Shown here in pieces: positions 26,008 to 37,262 of a stretch of DNA of 64,000 nucleotides. The notes beneath the pieces are model-generated. The model was given only the letters and a program-made list of their open reading frames with translations. It was not told the origin of the DNA and made no database searches. A program made the position numbers and the translations under genes. How positions within the stretch are numbered: position 1 is the first letter of the stretch; every line of letters starts with the position of its first letter. Source of the stretch: Nemania diffusa. Its lineage: Eukaryota > Ascomycota > Sordariomycetes > Xylariales > Xylariaceae. The DNA lies in assembly GCA_038501195.1 (NCBI GenBank), contig JBBPUQ010000008.1, positions 662,001 to 726,000 of the forward strand, given 5' to 3'.

Positions 26008-29000
26008 ATGAAAGTGCCAAATAACACAGATGACGCCCCGACGCCCATCTTAGCGACAGCACCTGTTCACAATGGCGACGGTATCCCTTCTCAGGATGAG
26101 CCTCCCTCAGACTCGGTCGATTCTACGGACGCCGACACGAAGTCGCAACTTGAGGACGCGATCCGGAATGACAACACCGACAAAGTGAAAAAACTTTTAG
26201 ACTCTGAAGATGGTCTGCTTAACATACTGATAGAGTATGAGCTTAACGAGTCAACCGACAGCGTCAAGATTGGAACAGTTAACCTCACGCCGTTGGCTTT
26301 TGCGGCAGTGCTGGAAAAACCTTCGGTTATCCAGCTTCTTCTAGACCACAAAGCGGATGCGAACGCCGTGATTCCATCTATAGGCGGAACGGCGCTGCAC
26401 ATGGCTGCCCGGCGCGGCCCAATAGAAAGTGTAAAACTGCTTGTTTCACGAAGTCTGAATATACAAGACGAGATTGGATACACTGCCTTGTCCTTGGCAG
26501 CACGATATAATAGAAAAGATATTGTCGCCTACTTATTGGATACAAATGCTGATATAGACCTACGGGACAAGTACGGTAGTACTGCCTTTCACACCGCTGC
26601 TATATTTGGTAAGCTGGATATTCTAAAACTTCTGTACGAACGAGGCGCGAAGAAGTACATCAACGATGTCAACAAATTCTCCAATTCACCACTACACCTA
26701 ACCGCTATAAATAATCGCTTCGAAGCTACGAAGTGGCTATTAAGTGTAGGGGCAGCAATGGAGCAGCAAGGAAACTTGGGAAGTGCACTGAGCTCGGCCT
26801 GCGCCGAAGGCCACGTTAAAATCGTCAATTTCCTAATCAATCGAGGAGCAAATATTCACAAACCCAATAATAAGTCCCTAACCCCCATTTTATCGGCGTG
26901 TTTTTACGTCAGACTAGATGTCCTCAAAAAGCTACGCCAGCGGGGTGCATCGGTTTATGATGTCGATGAAGGACAAAATACTTGTTACCATCGGGTGATC
27001 ATGACTAATTCGAAGCCTCCAAATTCTGCTAAGCAGATATTCGCCGTTCTGTTCGGCGCAGGTGCGAATATAAATCAACCAAACAAGTCTGGATATCCGC
27101 CTTTGTTCTTCGCCTGTAAGCAACAAAAGGCTGACCATGTCGAGTATCTTCTCGATTTAGGTGCCGACGTTGACCGGAAAGGGTCTAGGTGTGGGACGAC
27201 TGCTCTCATGCAAGCTTGTTGCGATCCAAATGAAGACATCGTCAATATGCTACTAAAACGGGACCCTGACACAACAGTCACGAATTATCATGGGCTCACA
27301 GCTTTGGGACTAGCTTGTGTCAATAATCGTCTCAATCACGTCAAAGCCCTGATAGCCAAGGGTGCAAAAACTATGTACTTCGATAGGGAAGGATTAACTC
27401 CTATACGTATCGCGCTGCGTCGAGCGAATATTGAAATTGCGCTCGAGCTCTTGGCATCAGAAGACTACTACCCCCGAAATCTAGCGTCGAAACCTCGTTC
27501 TGGATCTCAGAAAGACGACAACGTCGAAATTGAGAATAAACTGCTCGAGCATTTCAAATTTGAGCCGCTGGAGAAACTTTACATTGTCATGTACTGGGCA
27601 GTCTCTAACGATGCACTTGAGCTTGTACGCAGATGCATTGATCACAACCAAGAAGTGCTACAATGGAGCCGAGAAGGAGATACATGGCTTCATATAGCGT
27701 CCGACAATGGTGCACTCAGAATTGTAGAGCTTCTCCTTGACAAGGTCACTAAGAAGCCGGAGCAAACGGCAGAATGGGCGACCGCCGAGGCTATCATGAG
27801 ACAGGATAATGCAGGCGATTCAGCTCTGACGATATCTATTGATCGGCGGCACGATGAACTACAGAATCTATTCTGGACAAAGATCAGACCGCTTCGAGAC
27901 ACTGGTGTAGCCTTCATCAAGATGTATTCGGCGGCAGCAGATTGGATTCTTGAGTTGCTCGCCCGTTATGAGAAGCCAGGACATGAAGACATCTTGAAAG
28001 AGTTCTTACAGGGATGGTATAATGAAGAAGTTCAAAATCCAGAACTTGATAATGCCCTACACTGGGCTATTAAGCGTCGCAAAGTGGTCGTGGTTTGGTG
28101 GTTATTGTCAAAGGGAGGGTATTCCTCTAGATGTGCAATCGAGAGCGCACAGAAACTTGTCCCAGGCCCATACAAACCCAATGAAATTTGTGGTTACATT
28201 CGTGATTTACTTCTGCATCCGCCGCCGCTTCTCGACTATATTCCGAACCCTAACAAGGATCACATACCCTCATTTGAAGTGGGCGCAAGCACGGCCGAGG
28301 ATGCAGGGTTAAACTCTCCGGGGAACATTGTCGATATTCTTTCCGATAGGAAATCGATTGGCATCCGTTACGCTCAGTCTAGTATCCACGACATCATCTA
28401 TGGGGCGGGGCCGGAATCCGTGATGAAGAAAGCGAAGGAGGACTTACGGCAGCGTGATTTGAACGCGCTGAGGAATGCTTTGAGGCAGATGGTTCCTAAG
28501 CAGGGCGAGAACGGCCACAAGCCATCCGCTGATGTCTCTAGTATTCCGGATTGGATGAAGTCTCTGTCTTCTCAGCAGGATAAGGATGATCAAGAAGAGG
28601 CTACCAATGGCACCTCTCGCGACCTTCTAGTTCGTTGGATCCATCTCCCGGTTAACGAGGTAAGTTTTCCTAAGCTCGAATTGTGCCATCAATTGAGTAA
28701 CTTCGACTGACGGACAATGACTAGTTGCATCTAATGCGAGTAAGTTGTATCGTAATAATCTCCATTCTATCGTAAACTTCTCATATATGTTCCCAAGGAT
28801 CTCGTGAGCCGTCTTTCATACGATTCAAAGCGCTCGGAAATAGATCATATGGCCTTGATGAAACACTTCAACCGAAGCTGGAGCGAACTGGCTGCAGGCG
28901 CCGAACGGTATTACATGAAGCCTCAGTGTGTGGTATGTTTGCAGGGGTATATTGCGTTAGTCTTGAAAGCTTACTGGTCTTGCAGCAACAATCAAAACAA

Positions 29001-30847
29001 GCAGAACATGGTGACCATTCGAACCAAAACTTAAGCGGAGAGGACATGCCTAGAGGGTACAACGGCTGTATGGCCCTTTACGTAAGCATATGCTAGTACT
29101 CTTACGCTCCAAAGATTAGTGCAACGTACTGATTCAATTGAGAATAGATGCCATATCTCACCATTGGGAGTTACATTCATGGAGCCCGCAAGCCCATTAC
29201 ACCTAGGCCGAAAGCGTTAGACGAATCTAACAGCAGTCGCAACTCGAGGCGCATTAAGCATACGCCCCTAACTCTCGATCAGTATTATTACCCTACTATT
29301 ATTGACAGCTCTGAGAGAGACAACGATCAAGTATTGTCTAAATTCTTGCAAAGGAGGCACGGGCAACCTTCGCCCAACGGTAAGACAAGTATTTTCATAA
29401 CGAACTCTGTTGGGGCTAGCACTGACTGCCGATGGTGTATTAGGCGAAAAGAAAATCTTAATGGTGAATCAACTCTGGGTTTGGATTATTGACGAAAGTA
29501 TGACCTCTGGTGTCTATGACTGAAGTCGCATCACCAGACTAACTTGAGTTTAGAAACAATCATCACGGCTACAACAGGTGATTCTGATCAATATTCACGA
29601 AGGTCTCTAGATCAAGAAAACACCGGAAGCCTTCTCGAAGCTACCCTGAGAAATGTCCTCTACAACGAAGCTGGAAGTCTGTTTGAAGGTGCGACATCGG
29701 TTTACTCTATAATGGAGTTGATTCTTGGCGTCGCAACTGGGCTTTTCGTCGAAAAGTCTGTTGTCATCCCTAACCAAACCTCCAAGGACCCGATCGAGGT
29801 ATTCCGAGAGTCAATTAGAGATGTGGTGAGTTGGGACATTGGCTTGCGAGATTGTTGTTCGGACTAATATATTTCATTAGGCTAACCAAGAAACCTCTCT
29901 TTTCCGAGAATTCCTAGATGGACTTCGCCGGGAAGCGCGTGCAAAACAGGGAGAGCCCCCTGATCAAAAGCTTGATTACAAGCCCCAGGCAATATTAAAT
30001 CGCTATCACGTCATCTCGTCCGAAACTGAGCTCCTTGACGCGATACGGGATATCCGTGATGAGCTTCACATGCTCAGATCTCTAGCAGAGGATCAGGAGG
30101 ATGTCTGGCAGCAGGCCTTCGCTTCTCAACATATGGGGCACGAATCCCAGCGCTTTGACTTTCACACGCCTACCGAGATTAAGAAAGACCTCGACGCGAT
30201 GCTCTTAGAAGCCGATAAGATAGAAAGCTATGTCAGTTGCCCGCCCCTAAGTCCAAAACATCGCTGATTCCAAGTATAGATCAATGCCCTTCTCGACCTA
30301 CGACAGGCAGAATTCGGCCGACTACAAGCGCAAGACTCGGCCCAACTCTCCAACGTCATTCTCGTTCTCACGGTCATAACAATTGTGTTTGTGAGTTTCC
30401 AATAATCAAAGAAAGACACTTTTAAACGACCCGTAGCTGATGGTTTTACAATATAGCTCCCTCTTTCGTTTCTGTCATCTCTGTTTGCGCTAGATGTATC
30501 TACTTTCCCCCATCAGGGCGATAACTTGAGATATCCAGGGTGGTGGTTATTCCCAATTCTCTGTAAGTTGTTATCTCTAGACGCGAAAAGTGTATCTGCT
30601 AATGTGGTCACTAGTTGGTGTGTCGACGATTGTCTCTGTTCCCGCCATTGCCTTGGCTTGGAACGTGAATGCCATCTTGGCGAAGTTTCGAGCACGGAAT
30701 AACGCGGAGCCTGCGAAGTTGCCGGTAGAGAACAGTTGGAACGATATAAAACATGACGACACTGCACTGCAACACACTAGGTCAAAGGGGTGGCGGAAAT
30801 CTCTGAGGAGGAGGTTACCGAATAAGGAGAATATTGACATTCCGTAA
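26008..30847 (+). CDS. Ankyrin-repeat protein with C-terminal CorA-like membrane domain, 1418 aa
   Basis: Eleven exons fit splice signals and frame: 26008-28659, 28725-28739, 28798-28932, 28986-29081, 29148-29379, 29444-29497, 29554-29825, 29881-30231, 30280-30390, 30457-30562 and 30615-30847. The start ATG has an ACC context. Residues about 40-560 hold roughly a dozen ankyrin repeats (for example GTALHMAARRG, GYTALSLAARYN, GLTALGLACVNN), with more degenerate helices to about 760. The C-terminal half shows the typical fungal ankyrin/CorA-like pattern: LTLDQYYYPTI, ILMVNQLWVWIID, MELILGVATGLF, ELHMLRSLAEDQEDVW. Two membrane helices follow at about 1294-1318 and 1335-1355. The GMN loop of true Mg2+ channels is not seen, so metal transport is uncertain. 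Exon 2 codes for only five residues. Likely a membrane-anchored sensor or scaffold; role unknown. Confidence 0.85.
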
Positions 30848-31873
30848 CACCAAATCTCCTAGAAGAGTATTGTTTCCATCCTAAACGCACATCCCCTAGC
30901 CATTTGCTCATTCTTATACTAATTAAGATTATGTCGATAGAGCAATCCGTTCTAGAACGAATAGGGGTTGATTGCTATGTATCTTTAAACTTGTATATCT
31001 ATACCCTTTACTTTACGTATCTAATTAGTAACCTATTAACCCGGTGCTATAAGTGCTACGGAATCAAAAAGTAAGCTCCTCGCTCTTTGACGAATAGATA
31101 GGCTCTTCTTCTCTACTGTAGAAAATATGCTAGCGCTTAGCTCAAATGTAGCAATTTATTTCATAGGCCGTGATATCTGACGCGGAAAATCTACCGAATG
31201 TGTTGAAAGACTCGGTGTATAGGGCTGGGTTTTAGAAGTATTTACATTCGAAATATAGTGTAACTTCTAACTGCTAGAAGGCTTTTTATAGAGAGTTGCG
31301 ATGATTACAAGAATGCAAGTATGTCTTTTTAATCCATTCAGTCTTCCCTAAGCACGGTAGCACAAAAAGGGATGAATGGTGTTAAGCCCTTAAGGAGGCG
31401 GTAATAATTTCAAATCTATCTCAAATTTAATCTATAATTTGATTCATTATTATGTATTTTTAACTTCCACATAAAATTAACTACTTATTACATTAACGCT
31501 TTTTTTTCTTTTCTTAAAAATCTTTTTAATTTTTTTTTTCATTAATACTCTAGCTACGTAACAAGTCCTCTTAAACACTATTTGTTACAACTCCTACATA
31601 CTCGTTTAAAGCCATTCGCTGCGTGCGCTAAGGATAAGTACAAGCCCTCAATCGAGGGGAACACTTTATCCATCCACGATTCTATTCACATACTAGTGTA
31701 ACCCATGGCCCAGATCTCCCACTACTCTCGCTGTTTTGACGACAACTAAACCGGTACCTCGCGTGTGGCATCAACCGCCCCTTGCCATTTTAGCCATGAG
31801 CTCTGCCAGAACTTCGGGTATATTAATATGTCATTCGTCTCTTTAGTGACCTCAAATTCTGCGTATATCTAGT
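30848..31873. other. AT-rich intergenic spacer
   Basis: Convergent spacer between the ankyrin-CorA gene and a minus-strand orphan gene. Long T- and A-runs and TTTAAT-type low complexity occur around 31490-31550. No gene seen. Confidence 0.5.
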
Positions 31874-32428
31874 TTAGCTAATTGGCACGTAGTTAGCTTC
31901 ATCCAGTCCCTTGATGCTTAGTCCTGACGAACCGGTTTCAAGTTCAAACCTAAATATGTAATACTCACGGGAGTTAGAGGCTGGTGCATAGTTTGGTATG
32001 CGATGCTCACTGCTTTCAGGCTTGTCTGGAATATGTAGCATCTCATTAAGCTTCTTGTATCCGATATCTCTCTCTACATATAGGCAATCGATGGTCGACG
32101 ATACAAATTTCCATAGTAACAGGGCTCTTTGCCACTCTTTGGCGAGCTTTTCGTCCTTAAAGCGGATGTAGAACCCATAGTATTGAGTGCTAGCAGTAAT
32201 TTGCACAGCCCTCAATGGCAGTCGTAGAGATACGGAGTTGGTTTCCCGTTTTGGGTATAACTCCATCGTCCTTGTGAAATCCTGCTGAGATATGAGGCGA
32301 TAATACTCTTTTGCCTGTACCTCGGATTGAAACCCGATAGCAATTCGGTGGCCGTTATATGGGCTAAGATCAGGATGGTGGCAGTGGAGTAGGAGGGTCA
32401 CCTCTAGATAGGGGTCCAGCGCTGACAT
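31874..32428 (-). CDS. Orphan protein, 184 aa
   Basis: Single open frame from ATG at 32428 to the stop at 31874-31876. The protein is mixed alpha/beta in character with many aromatic residues (QYYGFYIRFKDEKLAKEW is the clearest segment). It has no signal peptide or membrane helix, and I recognise no domain. The order of hydrophobic strands followed by an amphipathic EKLAKEWQRALLLW helix is loosely like a PH-fold C-terminus, but that is weak. It is transcribed divergently from the DUF6594 gene with about 410 bp between starts, so they may share a promoter. Codon use looks coding-like. Confidence 0.55.
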   Translation of the reverse strand: MSALDPYLEVTLLLHCHHPDLSPYNGHRIAIGFQSEVQAKEYYRLISQQDFTRTMELYPKRETNSVSLRLPLRAVQITASTQYYGFYIRFKDEKLAKEWQRALLLWKFVSSTIDCLYVERDIGYKKLNEMLHIPDKPESSEHRIPNYAPASNSREYYIFRFELETGSSGLSIKGLDEANYVPIS

Positions 32429-32839
32429 ATTGAAGGCTGTGGCTTGAGTGGATAAGTATGTTTTTCACAGCTTTCCCTGCTTGTGCTCGCTAGAAACGAA
32501 TAACTAGTAACACGGGATGCTGAATGTAGGAAAGAGAGAATTGGAGATCATATCGAAAGAAATAGAATCTCTCAACCCCGCTTATAAGATGAGAGATGTA
32601 AGCTTCTTCATATCGTAGCCTGCATATGTATTAAGCTCTGATTGGGTCAACTCCCTCTCGGCTCATAATTGATGCTACGCTCGCTAATGTATGCTGCGTA
32701 TATTCAAGTCTTCTGCGGAGGCCTCCTCAGATAAAATTCTTCTATCTAGTCACAATGACTGATAGGGACTGAGTATCGCTCACCCTTCGCCAAAATCTAA
32801 CTTCAACTCCGAGGTATATAAACCTTCCACCAAGCCAAG
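32429..32839. promoter_or_regulatory. Divergent promoter region
   Basis: 411 bp between the start of the minus-strand orphan gene and the plus-strand DUF6594 gene. TATATAAA lies at 32815-32822, only 18 nt before the ATG at 32840, which is unusually close if it acts as a TATA box. Confidence 0.4.
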
Positions 32840-34251
32840 ATGTTTTCGACAGAGCAAAACGTCGACTGTGATTTGGAGAAAGGACATATCCATGTACACA
32901 ATACCAGCAGTTGTACGGTTAATCAACACGGTGAGAGATTACATTATGTTGGCTACTCCTCGCGCCCTCGTCCCTCTCCCTTTTCCATACTCTTTTCCTT
33001 CTCTCCCCAGCTAGCCTTTGCGCATAGTCATCGATCATCTAGATATACCACAGCTAACACGTTTCATTACAAGCTACGGTCGCAGTTTCCGCATCTAGGA
33101 TGAAAAATCCTTGTCGAGCATCCATCGATAGCCTAATAGAAATCGCGACCGGTGGACCTACCAAGCACTTGGCTACTACATCGGAAGAAGTCTACGGTGA
33201 AACCGATGAGGAGCTTTCTCGGTCCAGTATTGAGGCTACCTTGCCCGGAGCCGGCACCACAGCGGAGGAAGTCTTCAGTGAGGTGGATGCAAAGCTTTCT
33301 CGGTCCAGTATTGAAGCTACTGTGCCCGCAACCGGCGGTCATCTTTCCTCGGATGGCAATATTCGCTGCCAATTACAGAATAAAGGAGCACACATTCGCC
33401 CACTAGCTCGCGCTAGCACCAACATAGCCTTCGATTCCAAGTTCCCTTTCGAGCATCATAAAAACAATCTTGTCCGCGTAATTGAGAGACGAAACAGATG
33501 GACACCTCCTGTTCAATTCAAACTGAAAAGGCAACAAACGAGCGAGAATTCAAACGACAAGTCTAGAAATTGGGCCAGGAAAAGCGAAAATAAAGACTTT
33601 AGGATCAGCCTAGCAGAGCTACACCGGATGCATCTGCGAAAATTGCAATGCAAGCTCGTCTCACATGTAGGCTACATGAGGAAATTCAATAAGGAACCCG
33701 AGAACTGGGAAAGTGACCTGGAGAAATATAGTAAGTACTCTTTCTTCGCGTGGTTATCGTGTGATTATACTAATAAATTCTCACTAGTTAAAGCGGTCCA
33801 GGACTACGACTACATGACCACCTGCTGCAATCTTCCAAGAGACCCATTCTTGGTCACAGGAGAGCGGCAAATTGATTCTTTTGTAATGCACTCCATTCTT
33901 GGCGACGTGCCAGAAGATAAATCCGAAGACATCCTACCAGTTGATGGGCCATGGGAGGACGAGCCACACCCCATCGGTGGCACACGGAACTACAGTGTAG
34001 TAAAGGGGTTGGAAGCCCAGCTTAAGGATCGAATCATGATCGCAGCCGTTGCTGGCTTCTTCCTCATAGCACCTATGTGGCTTATGGTGTTGCATAACAC
34101 GTTGTACACATCCTTGGTGTCAGCTACAGCTTTTGTTACGGTCTTTGGTCTTGTTTTGGCTTGGTTTTTGGACACACGGAAGGAAGTGATGTCCGGAACT
34201 GCGGCGTATGCTGCGGTGCTCGTCGTATTTGTCGGCGTAGGGCATACATAA
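32840..34251 (+). CDS. DUF6594-type membrane protein, about 403 aa
   Basis: Proposed exons: 32840-32930, 33074-33730 and 33788-34251. The first acceptor is uncertain (33073 or 33085 both keep frame). The second intron (33731-33787, 57 nt) is a multiple of three with no stop, so it reads through, but it has a GTAAGT donor, a TACTAAT branch site and a CAG-type end. Its removal joins DLEKY to IKAVQDYDYMTTC, as expected for the family. Diagnostic segments are LAELHRMHLRKLQCKLVSHV, DPFLVTGERQIDS, DGPWEDEPHPIGGTR and AYAAVLVVFVG. Three C-terminal membrane helices occupy about the last 75 residues. The N-terminal part contains two tandem 27-residue repeats ending LSRSSIEAT. The family is common in filamentous fungi, has no known function, and probably sits in a membrane with its N-terminus in the cytosol. 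Confidence 0.82.
33175..33336 (+). repeat. Two tandem 81-bp coding repeats
   Basis: Units 33175-33255 and 33256-33336 encode similar 27-residue blocks that share E-E-V near the start and LSRSSIEAT near the end. They are in frame within the DUF6594 gene. The stretch coding LSRSSIEAT is nearly identical in DNA, indicating a fairly recent duplication. Confidence 0.8.
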
Positions 34252-34412
34252 TGAGTAGTTAAAAGTAGCCCCTATGAGTGAGCTGACGAGAAGATTTCAA
34301 ACATGAATATAATAGCAGTGGCTAGTTCTCTATAGTGCGGTACGTGTGTTATACACGTCCCGTTTCAGTATTTTGAGACGAAGGTGGCATTGCTCGCGAT
34401 ACAAATACTGAT

Positions 34413-37262
34413 CTATCTTGTCCTGGCATCTGTTAAGGCCACTCTTTGTCTCTTTCGACCCTCTATCCCCTGCTTTTTGGTGCGCTTTCTACCCTCGAGA
34501 CGATTAGTATCGTCATCGTCATTCCAAGCGGTGTCAAAACCACTGCCCGGACCTCTACCCGTGTCATCTGCCTGTAAGACGGCCTCAGCTGCGTCTTTCA
34601 AGGCGTCATCGTCTAAACTGGGGTCGGCTGCTACCCGACACAGTTCGTTCAGCTTCCAGTGTACCCACCGTAAGCTGCAGGGATATCTGAGTTAGCATAG
34701 ATTTCATTGTGCGAAATAGGTGAATGTCGATGGTGTGGATGAATGCTTACTTTTCGTTGGCCTGTTGGATCATCAGTATTACATCCTGGCGGACATTCGC
34801 GAAAGGGGCTAAGGAGGGGTCGTTCAGGAATCGGTCCCTTAGCCATTCCAGCAAAGCCGTCGATGTCGAACTCCAATCGAGGGTGACTTCCGCCCAATTC
34901 GTTATGGCAGTAACTGAAGCTGGTATTGCGCCGAACATGTTATACATCGCCCTCTTCCTGCTCCGTCCCCTCCTCCGCCTGCCCCTTGAAGACATGGGTC
35001 TTGAAGGAGGATCTATCCCCACCGTGAGCGGGTTGTGTGCCGAGACGAGGAGATGGAAGTGCTCGAACGGCTGGCTGGCGACGAGCTTGATGAACTTGGA
35101 ATACTCGCTTCTCGCATTTGGTTCGAGGGCCTCCAGCTCATCGATGACTAAATACGTCTCGCCAGGTGCAATTGGATCTCCCTTTTTGGGAGTGGGGGGC
35201 TTGTCGAGGTGCCAGAGGATCTGGATCAGCACTACCTGCAGCTCTTCACTCGTGGGAAGCCTCGCTGGATGGTATCTCGTGCACTCCGTGTATAGAGTAC
35301 GGAGGGTCGGAAAGACGACGTCGGGAGGGGTGAGCTGCGAAATCACCGTCCGTAGGAATGCATTGAAGTCATGGAACCGAAGGGACGGGTTGTCTATCCA
35401 CGGCTTGTAGGTCGCGCAGAAGAAGTAGGCAAGCGAGTCCCGACCACGCGAAGCATTGCCTAATCTGCAATCCTTGAGCGTGTGCTGAATGACGGAGGTG
35501 CAGAGCATTGTTTTGCCGAATCCCGCTATGCCATTATATTTGGTCAGCTATGGCAACCAGTTCGTTATCTGAGAAAAATGATGCTAACCTTCTCCCCTAA
35601 CTCGTACACGAGACGGTTGGTTCATCGCCCAAATGTTTTGACTCTGCGTCACTTGCCGGTCAAACCTGTTAGGGCCTTGGAGATTCGACATATCATTGAG
35701 AAACTCAGATTGGTTGAGAGGTGCCAACCAATCGTGAATCCTTCTCCGTTCGCGATCGATGGGCAATTCAGTGACTGTTAAGAGTTAGTGTAAACCCAGT
35801 AGACTTGTGATATCAATAGCTTACTAAGGCCCTCCCGTCGTTGGGCGGGATCTAGCAAGTCCTTGAGAAACCGTGGAATGTCATCAAAGCTGTCGCATCG
35901 CAAATGTATCAGAGGTAGCTGAGTCACAGGGTTCTTTTCGGTTTGCTGGAGTAGGATATAATGGCTCGCGCCGGTTCCAATGTTCTTCTGTCCAACCCAC
36001 CGAATAAGGGGCCCGAAATTTGGGTCAGCCAAGCCGCCTCCGCAACCGACGAACAGAACTGTTTTCGTGCCTAGAACATGTTGTAATGTTTCTTGGATGA
36101 TTGGCTCGTTCTTAACGCGCCAGTATTGCTCTGCAGATAGCACGACGTGATTTGCGTTCCTCCAGTATCCATGGGGATGGAAGACGGCGGGTCGGGAACC
36201 CCGTCGCCACGAAATCAGGCCGACCGGGTCTGAAGCATCGATAGCATCTAGATCGCAGTGCCTCTCAAGCAAGTCGTCATAATTCGTCGTGAACAGTATG
36301 GCCCCTTGTTGCTGGAGTGCCTTTATCGCATCTAGAATTTCACTCTGATCTACGTAATCCTTATAGAGATTTTGGAATTGCGCTCTCACTGAAAAAAAAA
36401 AAAAGGAGTTAGCGTTGAGAAACGAGAATACTGCGAGACTCATATATGCAAGTCCTATAACTAGAGGTTCAATATAATAAATTTAGAGTCAAATATCACT
36501 CACTCCACGTTGTCTCTAGATCGATGCGATTAGCCAAAAGCTTCTGGATCCTATTTGTGACGTCCTCGCGGTCCGCCTCGGTTGGGTTGTTCTTTTCTAA
36601 TATTTTCCTAGCACTAGCGATATCTGCCTTATTCATTGGTTCTAGAGAGAGTGTGGAAGCTTGATCCTCAAAGTAATCTAAGGCATTGGACACTATTTAT
36701 CAAAGTTAGTCGATTTCGTTTACGAATCAAGAGAATATTAAAGAAAATCTACGAGCGCGTAAACTCCTGAGATAGAATTGGCTAGCTAGAAGATTCTAAC
36801 TGCTCCCAAGTCCGACAAAACATTGAGAATGATTCTAGCTAACTTACTAAGTCCCCACCAGGAGAGGCGCTGAGCTTGGGAGGGAGCTGAATAAAGAGTT
36901 ACCCCCGAGCCTACACATATCGCTAGGCGACCGAGCTTTAGCTGCTCGCGAAGTTTCTTCATTGCCTCATCTTGCACTCGGAGAGATTCATTCTTTTTCC
37001 GGTCGCTGTCTTTTTTCTTGGCATCTAACCTGTTCTGTCTTTTATCTGCTTTCGCTTGTGCGGCGGCTATTTGTTGTGGTGTAGGTGTCGGCGGGGTCGA
37101 GGTCGACAGACCAGGAACGTGAGGAGGTGTAGGTTGAGAAGTCTTGGCTGGGATAACTGGGGATGGAGTATTTAGCTTTAGAATTGCTGGTGTTGGGCTT
37201 GGGCTGCCGAAAATCGAATCCCCTGCGCCGCTCTTTGATGAGTCTGCTGAGGAAACAGTCAT
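34413..37262 (-). CDS. SIR2-like domain fused to STAND/NACHT-like NTPase, 796 aa
   Basis: Six minus-strand exons: 37262-36848, 36692-36504, 36388-35825, 35774-35589, 35525-34751 and 34674-34413. All junctions keep frame; introns are 155, 115, 50, 63 and 76 nt. Residues 1-60 are Pro/Ser/Thr-rich and 64-108 a charged, probably helical linker. A SIR2_2-type domain runs about 110-390: CVGSGVT (116-122) for nucleotide binding, TTNYD (235-239) in place of the sirtuin TQN-x-D, FHPHG (271-275) with the catalytic His, and FVGCGGGLADPNF. An NTPase follows: Walker A GEAGFGKT (450-457), Walker B YLVIDELEAL (576-585) and LLVSAHNP as a sensor-like strand. No WD, ankyrin or TPR repeats follow. The tail is acidic then basic (GRKRTKKQ...GRKRQR), like a bipartite nuclear signal. 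Prediction: ligand-triggered NAD+ hydrolase with NLR-like architecture; activity is inferred. Confidence 0.82.
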
